Origin: Frankia sp. AiPa1
GTDB lineage: Bacteria > Actinomycetota > Actinomycetes > Frankiales > Frankiaceae
Length of the DNA stretch: 64,000 nt
Assembly (NCBI RefSeq): GCF_023243075.1
Contig: NZ_JALKFZ020000175.1
Coordinates: forward strand, 1 to 64,000
Direction: 5' to 3'
The position numbers and the translations under genes are program-made. The notes under the pieces were generated by a model. The model saw only the letters and a list, made by a program, of their open reading frames with translations, had not been told where the DNA came from and searched no databases. Every line of letters begins with the position of its first letter. Within the stretch, counting starts at the first letter, position 1. Shown here piece by piece: positions 9,960-21,808 of this stretch.

Positions 9960-11222
9960 TCACAGGACGCGACGCTCGGGCCGGCCACGCAGGGCGGCGT
10001 GACGCCGTACGGCACTGGCGTCGGTCAGCCGCGCGACCTGGTCGATGATCACCCGCAGTCGACCGGCATCGTCCAGCGCGGCCTCGAAGGCAGGACGCAG
10101 CCCCGGGTCGAGCGTGCGGGGCGCACCGGCCCGCAGCAGTTCGACGAGTTCGACGACGAGCTCCCGCTGCCGCGCCCGGCGGGCATGCACTCCGGGACGC
10201 TCCATCACGTACCAGGCGGTGACCCCCTTGAGGGCGACGCACTCGGCGACGGTCGCCGCGTCGACGGCAAGATCCGCGCGGTGGCGCACCAGGCGCCCCT
10301 CGGGATGACGCGCCCGGGTCGCCCGTACGGCCGCCCCCGAGAAGCGGGCGATGAGCTCGCTCGTCATCGCGCGCAACGCCGCCTGCCCGCGGGCTGATGT
10401 GATCTCCGAGCGCGGCCACCACGGCTGCGAGCGCAGCGTGTCCAGTCCCGAGGCGACCGCCGCGGCCGAGACCTCGGGGTAACGCCGCGCGGTGGCGGCG
10501 GCGAGATCCGCGCGATGGCCGGGATCGTCGAGGGCGGCGAGTTCGATGTGCCCGGCGACGACACCGTCCTCGAGGTCGTGCACGGAGTAGGCGACGTCGT
10601 CCGCCCAGTCCATGATCTGCGCCTCCACGGGCCGCCGGCCTGGCGGCGCACCGTGGCGGATCCAGGCGAGCACGTCGAGGTCGTCCTCGTAGGCGCCGAA
10701 CTTGGCCGTGTGCGGATCCGGGCCCTGCCCGCGGGACCAGGGATATTTCGTCGCCGCGTCCAGGCTTGCCCGGGTCAGGTTCAGCCCGGCGCTGCATCCG
10801 TCCGCATCGACGATCTTGGTCTCCAGGCGGGTCAGCTCGCGCAGGCTCTGCGCGTTGCCCTCGAATCCGCCGCACGACGCTGCCACCACGTCGAGCGCCC
10901 GCTCGCCGTTATGCCCAAAAGGGGGGTGACCCAGGTCGTGCGCCAGGCAGGCGGTGTCCACGAGATCGGGATCGGCCCCGAGCTGCTCGGCGAGCTCGCG
11001 GCCCACCTGCGCCGTCTCCAGCGAGTGCGTCAACCGGGTGCGCGGGAAGTCGTCGTCAAGCGGGCCCACCACCTGCGTCTTCCCAGCCAGCCGGCGCAAT
11101 GCGCTGGAGTGCAGCACCCGGGCACGATCCCGGGCGAAGGGGCTACGCGGCTGCGGTGTAGCCTTCGGACGCTCCGCGACCCGACGTACTGTGTCCAACC
11201 CGTCATACCACTCAGCGACCAC
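9960..11222 (-). CDS. dgt: dGTP triphosphohydrolase-like HD protein
   Basis: Predicted metal-dependent phosphohydrolase that removes triphosphate from dNTPs. I take GTG 11222 (VVAEWYDGLDT), giving 420 aa; a longer reading from GTG 11288 is open but adds an arginine-rich leader. The HD-domain metal ligands are present: H66 in RTRLTHSLET, H95-D96 in LAHDLGHPPFGHNGE, and the later aspartate in MDWADDVAYSVHDLED. Actinobacterial members are usually called deoxyguanosinetriphosphate triphosphohydrolase-like proteins because the substrate is untested. It lies upstream of dnaG and sigA, as in many actinobacteria. Confidence 0.9.
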   Translation of the reverse strand: MVAEWYDGLDTVRRVAERPKATPQPRSPFARDRARVLHSSALRRLAGKTQVVGPLDDDFPRTRLTHSLETAQVGRELAEQLGADPDLVDTACLAHDLGHPPFGHNGERALDVVAASCGGFEGNAQSLRELTRLETKIVDADGCSAGLNLTRASLDAATKYPWSRGQGPDPHTAKFGAYEDDLDVLAWIRHGAPPGRRPVEAQIMDWADDVAYSVHDLEDGVVAGHIELAALDDPGHRADLAAATARRYPEVSAAAVASGLDTLRSQPWWPRSEITSARGQAALRAMTSELIARFSGAAVRATRARHPEGRLVRHRADLAVDAATVAECVALKGVTAWYVMERPGVHARRARQRELVVELVELLRAGAPRTLDPGLRPAFEAALDDAGRLRVIIDQVARLTDASAVRRHAALRGRPERRVL

Positions 11223-11317
11223 GAGGTTGAGAGTATCGGCGCGATTTGGGGACCTCGGCCGATCGCAGCGACGATACTTTGTGCGCACCCCTCACCAAAT
11301 CGGCCCGGAGGCCCGCC

Positions 11318-11473
11318 GTGGACAAACTCGTCAAGTACGCTGCGATCGCGTTCCTCATCTTCTTCGTGGTGACCGCGCCAAACAGCGCCGCCAGCATCAT
11401 CGACCGCGTGTTCGGATGGCTGCAGTCGTGGGCCGACGGGGTCTCCCAATTCGTCACCGATACGGCGCTGTGA
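11318..11473 (+). CDS. small membrane protein
   Basis: A 51-aa protein beginning with GTG at 11318 after the ribosome binding site GGAGG. It reads VDKLVKYAAIAFLIFFVVTA followed by an amphipathic segment containing FGWLQSWADGVSQF. One N-terminal membrane helix is clear. Short proteins of this plan (K/R-start, one span, then 'p.saA.iv...w') are common in actinobacteria but have no assigned role. It is divergent from dgt. Confidence 0.65.
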   Translation: MDKLVKYAAIAFLIFFVVTAPNSAASIIDRVFGWLQSWADGVSQFVTDTAL

Positions 11474-11594
11474 CCTCGGTCCGGCCGGTCGGGCCGGCGA
11501 TCCCGTCACAGCGCACCCGGAGGTTGGGCCCCGCCCGGCGCGCCCGTGTGTCGATCTCTGTCCAGCCAGCCTGGATGTCTGGGACACTGCTGAC

Positions 11595-12134
11595 GTGGTG
11601 AGACTTCAACTGCCCGACCCGGCCCAGCGCGACACCAAGTACCTGGCATCGCAGGAGCGCCTGGTCATGATGGTGCGCCAGCACTGGGCGATCCTGCTTC
11701 CCGTCTTCCTGCAGACGGCAGGGGCGGTGCTGCTCGCTCTGGTCGCCAACATCGTGTTCGCCTCGCAGGACGTGGACGCGGGCATCATCACCACGCTGCT
11801 CTGGTACTTTGCCCTGTTCATGATCCTCCGGATGCTCTGGAAGGTCGCGGACTGGCAGTTCGACCACCTGATGATCACCGATAAACGCCTGCTCAAGGTG
11901 TCCGGGATCTTCTTCCGCAAGGTCCAGACGATGCCCCTTTCCAAGATCACTGATCTGACCTACAACCGGGATCCGATGGGTCGGCTGCTCGGCTACGGCG
12001 AGTTCGTGGTCGAGTCCGCCGGGCAGGACCAGGCGCTGTCGAACATCAAGTTCCTGCCCCGCCCAGACCGGCTCTACCTCACCCTGGTCGACATGACCTT
12101 CGGTGGGGCCCCCTCGCCTGCCGGCGACGACTGA
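11595..12134 (+). CDS. bacterial PH-domain membrane protein
   Basis: A 179-aa protein starting with tandem GTG codons at 11595/11598. Residues about 30-52 and 60-80 form two membrane helices (WAILLPVFLQTAGAVLLALV; TLLWYFALFMILRMLW). They are followed by a bPH2/DUF304-type pleckstrin-like domain, with the typical sequence HLMITDKRLLKVSGIFFRKV and then MPLSKITDLTYNRDPMGRLL. Function in bacteria is not established. It is convergent with transketolase, with a strong hairpin between them. Confidence 0.8.
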   Translation: MVRLQLPDPAQRDTKYLASQERLVMMVRQHWAILLPVFLQTAGAVLLALVANIVFASQDVDAGIITTLLWYFALFMILRMLWKVADWQFDHLMITDKRLLKVSGIFFRKVQTMPLSKITDLTYNRDPMGRLLGYGEFVVESAGQDQALSNIKFLPRPDRLYLTLVDMTFGGAPSPAGDD

Positions 12135-12175
12135 GCTGGCACTGGCTGAGCTGGCACTGGCGCAGCTGGCACTGG
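12131..12175. repeat. three 15-bp tandem repeats
   Basis: CTGAGCTGGCACTGG occurs twice, then CGCAGCTGGCACTGG. The array starts at the stop codon of the PH-domain gene; further degenerate copies and a repeated CCGGCGACGAAGCCGG follow up to about 12235. Confidence 0.8.
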
Positions 12176-12375
12176 CACAGCCGGCGACGAAGCCGGCGAG
12201 GCTGGCACTGACAGGTCCGGCGACGAAGCCGGTTGGGCAGCGACACCGGGCAGGCAACCAACACCCACCGCAGTGTGCCGCCGGGGGACGACGGAAGGCA
12301 CGCGGCATCGGCTGGGCGCAGAGCCCAGCACGGCCACCGCGGTCGTAAGCCGACAACCGATGCACGTAGCTGTCA

Positions 12376-12415
12376 ACGAGCGGGGCCGGGGAGATCGATC
12401 CCCGGCCCCGCTCGT
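12376..12415. terminator. bidirectional hairpin terminator
   Basis: Two perfectly complementary 17-base arms (ACGAGCGGGGCCGGGGA and its complement) flank a 6-base loop (GATCGA). The hairpin lies between the convergent PH-domain and transketolase genes. There is no long T-run, as is common for high-GC actinobacterial terminators. Confidence 0.75.
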
Positions 12416-12536
12416 CGTTCGGATCAGGTCATGCGGGTCGGCCTGCCCCACCCCACGGCCACCCCGTCCGGCCGGAGCGGGGACCTGCGGCCCGGTTCCG
12501 GGCGGCCGGTCCCCGCTCAGCGCGGCTCGCGATCGC

Positions 12537-14411
12537 TCAGCGCAGCAGGTCGCGGGCCGCGTCGACGATATGCGGCGCCGAGATGCCCGCGGCGTCCAGC
12601 AGCTCGCTCGGAGTGCCGGAGCCGGGCAACGAGCGCACGGCGAGATGACGGACCGACAGGGGCAGGCCACTGTCGTCCAGTGCCGCCAGCACGGCGCTGG
12701 CGAGCCCGCCCTCGGGGTAGTGGTCCTCGGTGACGACGATGCGCCCGCCCGTGGCCCGAGCCGCCTCGAGCAGGGTCGCGGCGTCGACCGGCTTCACCGA
12801 GTACAGGTCGATCACCCGCGCGCTGACGCCTTCCGCGGCGAGCGCGTCGGCGGCGGCGAGCGACTCGTGCAGGGTCACACCGGCACCGATGAGCGTGACG
12901 GTGTCGGCCTCCGTTCGGCGCAACACCTTCGAGCCGCCGGGGGCGAACGGCTCGTCCGGGCCATAGAGCACCGGGTAGGCGCCTCGGGTGGTACGCAGAT
13001 AGCTGATCCCGGACAGGTCCGCCATCGCCTCGACGAGCTTCGCCGTGGACGTCGCGTCGCTCGGGTAGAGCACCGTCGAGCCGTGTACCGCCCGCAGCAT
13101 CGCCAGGTCCTCGAGCGCCATCTGCGACGGGCCGTCGGCGCCGATCTCCACGCCGGCGTGGCTGCCGGCGAGCCGGATGTCGGCCTGGGAGATCGCCGCC
13201 ATCCGGATGAAGTCGTAGGCGCGGGAGAAGAAGGCCGCGAACGTCGAGGCGAACGGCACGTAACCGCGCACTGACAGGCCGACCGCCGTGGCAACGAGCT
13301 GCTGCTCGGCGATGAACATCTCGAAGAAGCGGTCGGGATGGACCTTGCCGAAGTCCTCGGCGTGGGTCGAGTTGCTGACCTCGGCGTCGAGCGCCACGAC
13401 ATCGGTGCGGACGCCGATGGCCGCCAGCGCCTGGCCGTAGGCCTTGCGGCTCGCGACCTTGGCGCCGAGTTCGAAGGTCGGCAGCGTGATCGACGGACGC
13501 TGCACGGCTGCCGGCCGGGGCAGGTCCGGCCCCGGCACCGGGCCGCGCACCCGCAGGTCACGCTCGCCGCCGAGCTCGACGATCGCCCGGGCCGCCATGT
13601 CGGCGGGCAGCGGCTTACCGTGCCAGTTCTCCTTGTCCGCCACCTCGGAGAAGCCTTCACCCTTGCGGGTGCGGGCGAGCACGACGGTGGGCCGGCTTGC
13701 GTCCTCGGCGTCCGCGAACGCGGCGTCGATCGCCTCGACGTCGTGCCCGTCGATGACGATGGCGCGGGCGCCGAAGGCCTCGACCCGCTTCGCGTAGCGG
13801 TCGAGATCCCAGCCGATCTCCGTCGGGCCACGCTGACCGAGCCGGTTGACGTCGACGATCGCCACCAGGTTCGACAGCTGGTAGTAGGCGGCCTTGTCCA
13901 GCGCCTCCCAGATCGAGCCCTCGGCCATCTCGCTGTCGCCGCACAGCACCCAGACCCGGAAGGGGGACTTGTCGAGGTACTTGCCGGCGATCGCGACACC
14001 GACCGCGTCCGGCAGACCCTGGCCGAGCGAGCCGGTGGCCACGTCGACCCAGGGCAGGATCGGGGTGGGGTGGCCCTGCAACCGCTCACCGAAACGGCGG
14101 TAGCCGTTCATCAGTTCGTGGTCGCTGACCACGCCAACGGCCTTGTAGACCGAGTAGAGCAGCGGTGACGCGTGCCCCTTCGAGAAGATGAGATGGTCGT
14201 TGGCCGGGTCCTCGGGGTTGTCCCAGTCATAGCGCAGGTGCCGGGCGACCAGCACGGCCAGCACATCCGCCGCGGACATCGACGAGGTGGGGTGCCCGGA
14301 GCCAGCCGAGGTGCTCGAGCGCACCGAGTCGACCCGCAGCTGCTGCGCGAGTTCCCGGACCGTCTTCAGATCGGCCGTACCGACCGTGCTCTCGGTTACG
14401 GGAGATGCCAC
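12537..14411 (-). CDS. tkt: transketolase
   Basis: Thiamine-diphosphate enzyme of the non-oxidative pentose phosphate pathway, 624 aa, starting with GTG at 14411 behind AAGGAG. The N-terminal ThDP domain shows GSGHPTSSMS (H40), FSKGHASPLLYSVY, ATGSLGQGL and the ThDP/metal motif GDSEMAEGSIWEAL. The pyrimidine-binding domain has the catalytic-glutamate region FIAEQQLVATAVGLSVRG. The C-terminal transketolase domain ends the protein. At about 620 residues it belongs to the shorter, animal-like class rather than the 660-700-aa TktA class that most actinobacteria carry with tal/zwf. No pentose-phosphate genes are beside it. Confidence 0.95.
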   Translation of the reverse strand: MASPVTESTVGTADLKTVRELAQQLRVDSVRSSTSAGSGHPTSSMSAADVLAVLVARHLRYDWDNPEDPANDHLIFSKGHASPLLYSVYKAVGVVSDHELMNGYRRFGERLQGHPTPILPWVDVATGSLGQGLPDAVGVAIAGKYLDKSPFRVWVLCGDSEMAEGSIWEALDKAAYYQLSNLVAIVDVNRLGQRGPTEIGWDLDRYAKRVEAFGARAIVIDGHDVEAIDAAFADAEDASRPTVVLARTRKGEGFSEVADKENWHGKPLPADMAARAIVELGGERDLRVRGPVPGPDLPRPAAVQRPSITLPTFELGAKVASRKAYGQALAAIGVRTDVVALDAEVSNSTHAEDFGKVHPDRFFEMFIAEQQLVATAVGLSVRGYVPFASTFAAFFSRAYDFIRMAAISQADIRLAGSHAGVEIGADGPSQMALEDLAMLRAVHGSTVLYPSDATSTAKLVEAMADLSGISYLRTTRGAYPVLYGPDEPFAPGGSKVLRRTEADTVTLIGAGVTLHESLAAADALAAEGVSARVIDLYSVKPVDAATLLEAARATGGRIVVTEDHYPEGGLASAVLAALDDSGLPLSVRHLAVRSLPGSGTPSELLDAAGISAPHIVDAARDLLR

Positions 14412-14828
14412 ACCAGTCTCCTTATTGTGATCCTCTATGGTGATCCTCAGGTGTCGCACACGCCGCGTGGCCCGCTTTGCCGCATTGCGCCACTACCGTT
14501 TGTCGCACTACCCTTTCGCCCGGCGATCCGAACCGTACCAGCGCGGGTGACCACCGAAGGGTGCCGCGCGAGCCGCTGGTAGGTCACATCGACGGAAGGT
14601 CAGTTCGCCCCCGATGGGAGCACGGCCGGTTTCTTCCCGCGCAGCCCGTCGCCGCCCACGCGGGGCGCAGCGGCCCGGCCGCGGCCGCTGGGCCCACCGG
14701 TGCCCGGACGGGCCACTCCCGAGCGCCCGAAAGGTGGCGACAGGCCCGCACCGCCCGGCGAGCCGACGCGAGGCCAGAGCCAGACCCGCGGCCCACCGGA
14801 CCGTGATCGGATCGCGATCCGGCCGCGG
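14412..14828. other. 417-bp gap upstream of transketolase
   Basis: I see no gene here. The stretch is GC-rich and should carry the transketolase promoter near its left end on the minus strand. Confidence 0.4.
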
Positions 14829-15560
14829 TCAGACCGCGCTGGTGGTGGCCTCAGGTGGCGAGGCGCGGTGGAACAGCTGATACCAACGGTAGCCAATCCC
14901 CTCACGCACGATGTAGTGGATCCTCGTGTCGATTCCGTGAACAGTCGGTCCGGTGGTGACCGGCGACGTGTGCGCTTCCAGTCCCAGGTCGTGTGCCATC
15001 GTCCGCGAACGCAGACTGTGCCACGGGTCGGTGACGATGACCGTGGAGCGCCAGTGCCGGGTGTTCATGACCCCGGCGACCGCGGTCAGTGACCCGAGGG
15101 TGTCGGACCCCTCGGGTATGACGATCACCTTTTCCGCCGGGACGCCGCGCCGACGCAGATAGGCGGCACCGGCCTCCGCCTCCGTGTACCGGTCGCCGGG
15201 CTGCTTGCCACCGATGGTGATCACCACCGGGGCGACACCCTCGCGATACAGCGCCGCCGCATGGTCGAGCCGGGCCGCGAACACCGCCGACGGACGCCCG
15301 TCGTACTGGGATGCCCCGAGCACGACCAGCGCCTCCACCCGAGGATGATGATCTTCTCGACCCACCCACCACACCTGGACGACCGTGACCGCACCGACGA
15401 CGATCACACTCGCGGTCAACGCCACCGCGACCCGGATCGCCCATCGCCACCAGCGGACGCGGTACCACTCCGCACTGAACGGGCGAAAGGATCGGAACAG
15501 ACCGAACGGACGGAGTGGACGGGGCGGACGGACGACACGACCAGGACTGGACAGACCCAC
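14829..15560 (-). CDS. YdcF family membrane protein (DUF218)
   Basis: A 243-aa protein from GTG 15560. A basic cytoplasmic leader (about 38 residues) is followed by one membrane helix (AIRVAVALTASVIVVGAVTV) and a DUF218/YdcF domain. The family signatures are visible: EALVVLGASQYDGRPSAVFA, VITIGGKQPGDRYTEAEAGA and VTDPWHSLRSRTMA. Family members include SanA and ElyC and are linked to envelope integrity and lipid-carrier metabolism, with unknown chemistry. It follows glycyl-tRNA synthetase by 77 bp. Confidence 0.85.
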   Translation of the reverse strand: MGLSSPGRVVRPPRPLRPFGLFRSFRPFSAEWYRVRWWRWAIRVAVALTASVIVVGAVTVVQVWWVGREDHHPRVEALVVLGASQYDGRPSAVFAARLDHAAALYREGVAPVVITIGGKQPGDRYTEAEAGAAYLRRRGVPAEKVIVIPEGSDTLGSLTAVAGVMNTRHWRSTVIVTDPWHSLRSRTMAHDLGLEAHTSPVTTGPTVHGIDTRIHYIVREGIGYRWYQLFHRASPPEATTSAV

Positions 15561-15637
15561 GCCAAGGACGTTAGCCTCCCGCGCCCCCGCCCAAACGGGC
15601 CCGCCAGGACAACCTGGTGGGCGCCCGGCCGAGACCG

Positions 15638-18703
<3,066 letters not shown>

Positions 18704-18900
18704 CGGTCTGGCCTCGGCTCCTCGGCTCTTCACGGTCACCACACGCGGATACGTGGACCAGCGCGGTCACGGACGTCCACGATCGCCTTGAGGCTACCGG
18801 TCGGCACCGTCACCGCGACGTCAGGCCACACAGCCAGGCGCCGCGTTCGGGGCGGGACCCACAGGTGTAACGATCATCAACGAGGGAGTGCCCGCACCGC

Positions 18901-19614
18901 CTACTGGGAACGGCCGAGGCCGGGTGCCGCGGTATCCGCGTCGACGGCCCGGTCGGAACGGTAGGTGTGGGTCGTGGTGCCGCCAGCCCCGGCGTCCGCG
19001 TCCGGGTCGACGCGGCGATCGGGACGGCGAGCCGAGGCAGGGGGTGCCGACGGGGCGTCAACCGACGGGGCTCGTACCGACGAGGAGGACGTCGCGGCGG
19101 TAGACGCCGGGGCAGAAGCCAGGCGGGGAGAGATCGAGGCCGCAGGCGTCGCGGCGTCGACGGCGGCGAGCACCTCGAACGAGCCGGGCACGTCCACGGC
19201 ATGCACGAGCAGCGGGGTCAGCGTGCAACGCACGTCGAAGGCGGACAGCGCCCGTCGCCACGGTCCGGGACCGTCCCATTCGGTGGTGAGCAGCCAGGTC
19301 CGCGGTGCGTCGAGCGCTCGGGCCAGTCGCCCGGCCCGGAAACCAGCGCAGTGGGCGAGCGCTTCCAGGGCTGCCTGAGCGGCGGCCGAAAATCCTCCTC
19401 CCGCGGCATCAGCCGCCGACCCCGCGGCAGACCCCGCCGTAGCGCCGGTGCCCGGCACGGCGCCAGGTTCGAATGCGGGGTCAGACACCGGCGGGCCGCT
19501 CGCCGCCACGGCGGAATCCGGCTCCGGCGGGAGCTCGAAGACGATCTGTGCGAGCATCGGCGCCCCGGCGCCGACGCCGGGGCGGACACGTCCGGGCAGC
19601 GCGAGGTCAGGCAC
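18901..19614 (-). CDS. antibiotic biosynthesis monooxygenase (ABM) domain protein
   Basis: A 237-aa protein whose GTG start overlaps the uppS stop by 8 nt (GTGCCTGA), implying translational coupling. An N-terminal strand (LAQIVFELPPEPD) and a central domain form a dimeric alpha/beta-barrel ABM fold as in small cofactor-free oxygenases and heme-degrading proteins: AALEALAHCAGFRAGRLARA, WLLTTEWDGPGPWRRALSAF, VHAVDVPGSFEVL. Two disordered Ala/Ser/Gly/Pro stretches interrupt it: about residues 35-75 and the last 75 residues. Catalytic activity cannot be predicted from sequence. Its position next to the undecaprenyl diphosphate synthase is unexpected for an ABM protein. Confidence 0.7.
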   Translation of the reverse strand: MPDLALPGRVRPGVGAGAPMLAQIVFELPPEPDSAVAASGPPVSDPAFEPGAVPGTGATAGSAAGSAADAAGGGFSAAAQAALEALAHCAGFRAGRLARALDAPRTWLLTTEWDGPGPWRRALSAFDVRCTLTPLLVHAVDVPGSFEVLAAVDAATPAASISPRLASAPASTAATSSSSVRAPSVDAPSAPPASARRPDRRVDPDADAGAGGTTTHTYRSDRAVDADTAAPGLGRSQ

Positions 19615-20404
19615 GGCGGGCCACGGTGCCGCCGTAGCGGCGGTCGCGGCGGGCGAACTCCTCGCAGGCGGACCACAGGTGACGGCGGTCGAAGTCGGGC
19701 CACAGGGTGTCGACGAAGGACAGTTCGGCGTAGGCCGCCTGCCAGAGCAGGAAGTTGCTCAGCCGCTTCTCCCCGGACGTGCGGATGACCAGGTCAAGGT
19801 CGGGCATGTCGGGCTCGTCGAGGTAACGGCCGACGGTCGCCTCGTCGATGCGGTCGGGGCGCAGGCGGCCCTCGCGGACGTCGCGGGCGATCGCGGCGAC
19901 GGCGTCGGCGATCTCGGCGCGTCCACCGTAGTTGACACACATCACCAGGGTGAGACGGTCGTTGTCCCGGGTGAGTTCCTCGGAGGCTTCCAGGCGGCGG
20001 ATCACGTTGCCCCACAGCCTGGGACGGCGCCCCGCCCAGCGAACACGGACACCGAGCGCGTCCATGTCGTCGATGCGACGACCGAACACCTTGTCGGTGA
20101 AGCGCATCAGGAACGCGACCTCCTCGGGAGAACGTTTCCAGTTCTCCGTCGAGAAGGCGTACACCGACAGCCAGCGCACGCCAAGCTCGATCGCGCCCTC
20201 GACACAGTCGAACAGCGCGTCCTCACCGGCTTCGTGCCCCTTGGTCCGGGCCAGCCCGCGCAGCTTGGCCCACCGGCCGTTGCCATCCATCACGATGCCC
20301 ACATGGTTCGGGACCAGGCTCGACGGCAGCGCCGGGGGCCGGGCCCCCGAAGGATGCGGATGCGGTTCCCGGAATCGAGTCGCGAGATCATTACGTACAG
20401 TCAC
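19607..20404 (-). CDS. uppS: isoprenyl transferase (undecaprenyl diphosphate synthase)
   Basis: Cis-prenyltransferase of 265 aa that makes the long-chain polyprenyl diphosphate carrier for peptidoglycan. GTG start at 20404, with GGGAGG 7 nt upstream. Family motifs are complete: HVGIVMDGNGRWAK with the catalytic D40, YAFSTENWKRSPEEVAFLM, NYGGRAEI, and DLVIRTSGEKRLSNFLLWQ with SFVDTLWPDF. Chain length of the product is not predictable here. The gene lies downstream of recO in the order era-recO-uppS typical for actinobacteria. Confidence 0.95.
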   Translation of the reverse strand: MTVRNDLATRFREPHPHPSGARPPALPSSLVPNHVGIVMDGNGRWAKLRGLARTKGHEAGEDALFDCVEGAIELGVRWLSVYAFSTENWKRSPEEVAFLMRFTDKVFGRRIDDMDALGVRVRWAGRRPRLWGNVIRRLEASEELTRDNDRLTLVMCVNYGGRAEIADAVAAIARDVREGRLRPDRIDEATVGRYLDEPDMPDLDLVIRTSGEKRLSNFLLWQAAYAELSFVDTLWPDFDRRHLWSACEEFARRDRRYGGTVARRA

Positions 20405-20407
20405 TGC

Positions 20408-20605
20408 CTACCTCCCGCGATTCGGCCGAGGCAGCGCCGAGCCGTCATCCGTCACGCCGCCTTCCGTCACGCCGTTCTCGGTCACGCCGACTTCGATCAC
20501 GCCGACTTCGGTCACGCCGTCACCTGCCATTACCACACCGCTCCCCAGGCCGGCGTCGTCCGGCCGCCGACGCCTGCCCCCACCGACACATGCCCCCGCC
20601 GACAC
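20408..20605 (-). CDS. possible 65-aa repeat ORF upstream of uppS
   Basis: An open frame ending 3 nt before the uppS start. Its second half is five imperfect 5-residue units (GVTEV-GVIEV-GVTEN-GVTEG-GVTDD), which correspond exactly to the 15-bp DNA repeats at 20441-20515. No good ribosome binding site and no family; its open frame may simply be a by-product of the repeat. The rest of the gap up to recO (20606-20958) shows no gene. Confidence 0.2.
   Translation of the reverse strand: MSAGACVGGGRRRRPDDAGLGSGVVMAGDGVTEVGVIEVGVTENGVTEGGVTDDGSALPRPNRGR
20441..20515. repeat. five 15-bp tandem repeats before uppS
   Basis: Units GCCGTCATCCGTCAC, GCCGCCTTCCGTCAC, GCCGTTCTCGGTCAC, GCCGACTTCGATCAC and GCCGACTTCGGTCAC follow without gaps, 37 bp upstream of the uppS start. 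Each unit shares GCCG....(C/G)(G/A)TCAC. Confidence 0.85.
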
Positions 20606-20958
20606 GCGTCCCGCCGACTCCCGCGACCGTCATTCCCACGATCGCCGTCGCCGTCCACCTCACCATGTCCGTCCTCGCCCCCTTGCAGCGCATCCCCCAC
20701 GACGGCCGGCAGCCGCCAGCGCCCGCCACCTCAAGTCCCCCGACCTCACGATTGTCCGGCCGCCCACGCAACCGGTGCCGACCGCCCACCGCGGATCTCG
20801 CACGTCACCGTCTCCACCCCAGACCAACCGGACGCGGTCCGACAGACCCCCCACGGACAGACGACGTGAAGCCGGCAGCAATCGCCGGTGCGGGGCCGGC
20901 ACGGCCGGGGACCGCGTACAGGTGGTCGTCCTCGTGGCCGCCGCCCGCCGGCCACGGT

Positions 20959-21690
20959 TCACGCCCGTTCCAGATGCGGCAGCGCACGCAGTCCCCGCTC
21001 GAGATGCCACTGCAGGTAGGCCGCGACGATGCCGCCGGCCTCCCGCCGCGCCCGGACATCACTGCGCAGCGCCTCGTCCCACTCGCCGCGAAGCAGATCG
21101 GTCAGCAGCGCCACCGCGCCCGCGGATACCGACGCCGCACCATGCGGACGGCACCGGGCGCACACTATGCCGCCACCCGCGACCGACAGCGACAGGTGCT
21201 GGCCTGGCTCCCCGCACCGTGCGCAGTCGTCGAGAGCCATCCCGTACCCGGAGACCGCCAGAGCGCGCAGCAGAAAGGCATCCAGCACCAGGGTCGGGGG
21301 CCGCTCCCCCGCAGCCAGGGTCCGCAGGCCGCCGACGAGCAGCAGGAACAGGCGCAACGCAGGCTGACGCTCCTCGCCGGTGAGCCGCTCGGCGGTCTCC
21401 AGCATCACCGCGGCCGCGGTGTGCCGGGCATAATCGGTCGCAATCGTCGTCCCGTAGGGTGCGATGATGTCGGCCTGGGTGACTGTGTCCAGCGCCCGAC
21501 CCTCATGCAGCAGCAGGTCGACGTACGTCCCCGGCTCCAGCCGGGAGCCGAACCGAGAAGACGTCCGGCGCACACCTTTGGCGACAGCCCGCACCCGCCC
21601 AGTGCGCCGAGTGAGCACTGTGATGATGCGATCGGCCTCGGCGAGAGGCGTCGTTCGCAGGACCACCCCTTCGTCGCGATACACCGGCAC
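20959..21690 (-). CDS. recO: DNA repair protein RecO
   Basis: Recombination mediator of the RecFOR pathway, 243 aa from GTG 21690 (VPVYRDEGVVLRT; a second GTG two codons later is equally possible). The N-terminal OB fold is typical: DEGVVLRTTPLAEADRIITV, LTRRTGRVRAVAKGVRR. The helical C-terminal part carries a zinc-binding CARCGEP...CARC arrangement. It is divergent from the Nudix gene and upstream of uppS. Confidence 0.93.
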   Translation of the reverse strand: MPVYRDEGVVLRTTPLAEADRIITVLTRRTGRVRAVAKGVRRTSSRFGSRLEPGTYVDLLLHEGRALDTVTQADIIAPYGTTIATDYARHTAAAVMLETAERLTGEERQPALRLFLLLVGGLRTLAAGERPPTLVLDAFLLRALAVSGYGMALDDCARCGEPGQHLSLSVAGGGIVCARCRPHGAASVSAGAVALLTDLLRGEWDEALRSDVRARREAGGIVAAYLQWHLERGLRALPHLERA

Positions 21691-21808
21691 CCGCCCATGG
21701 TTGCACGAGCCCCCCTCGACGGGGTAAAGGGAGGTGGTCCGGTGCCCTGCGCACACGGCCCGGCGCAGCCAGAAACCGCTGGTGCAGAGGACAGCACGCA
21801 TCGTGCCG

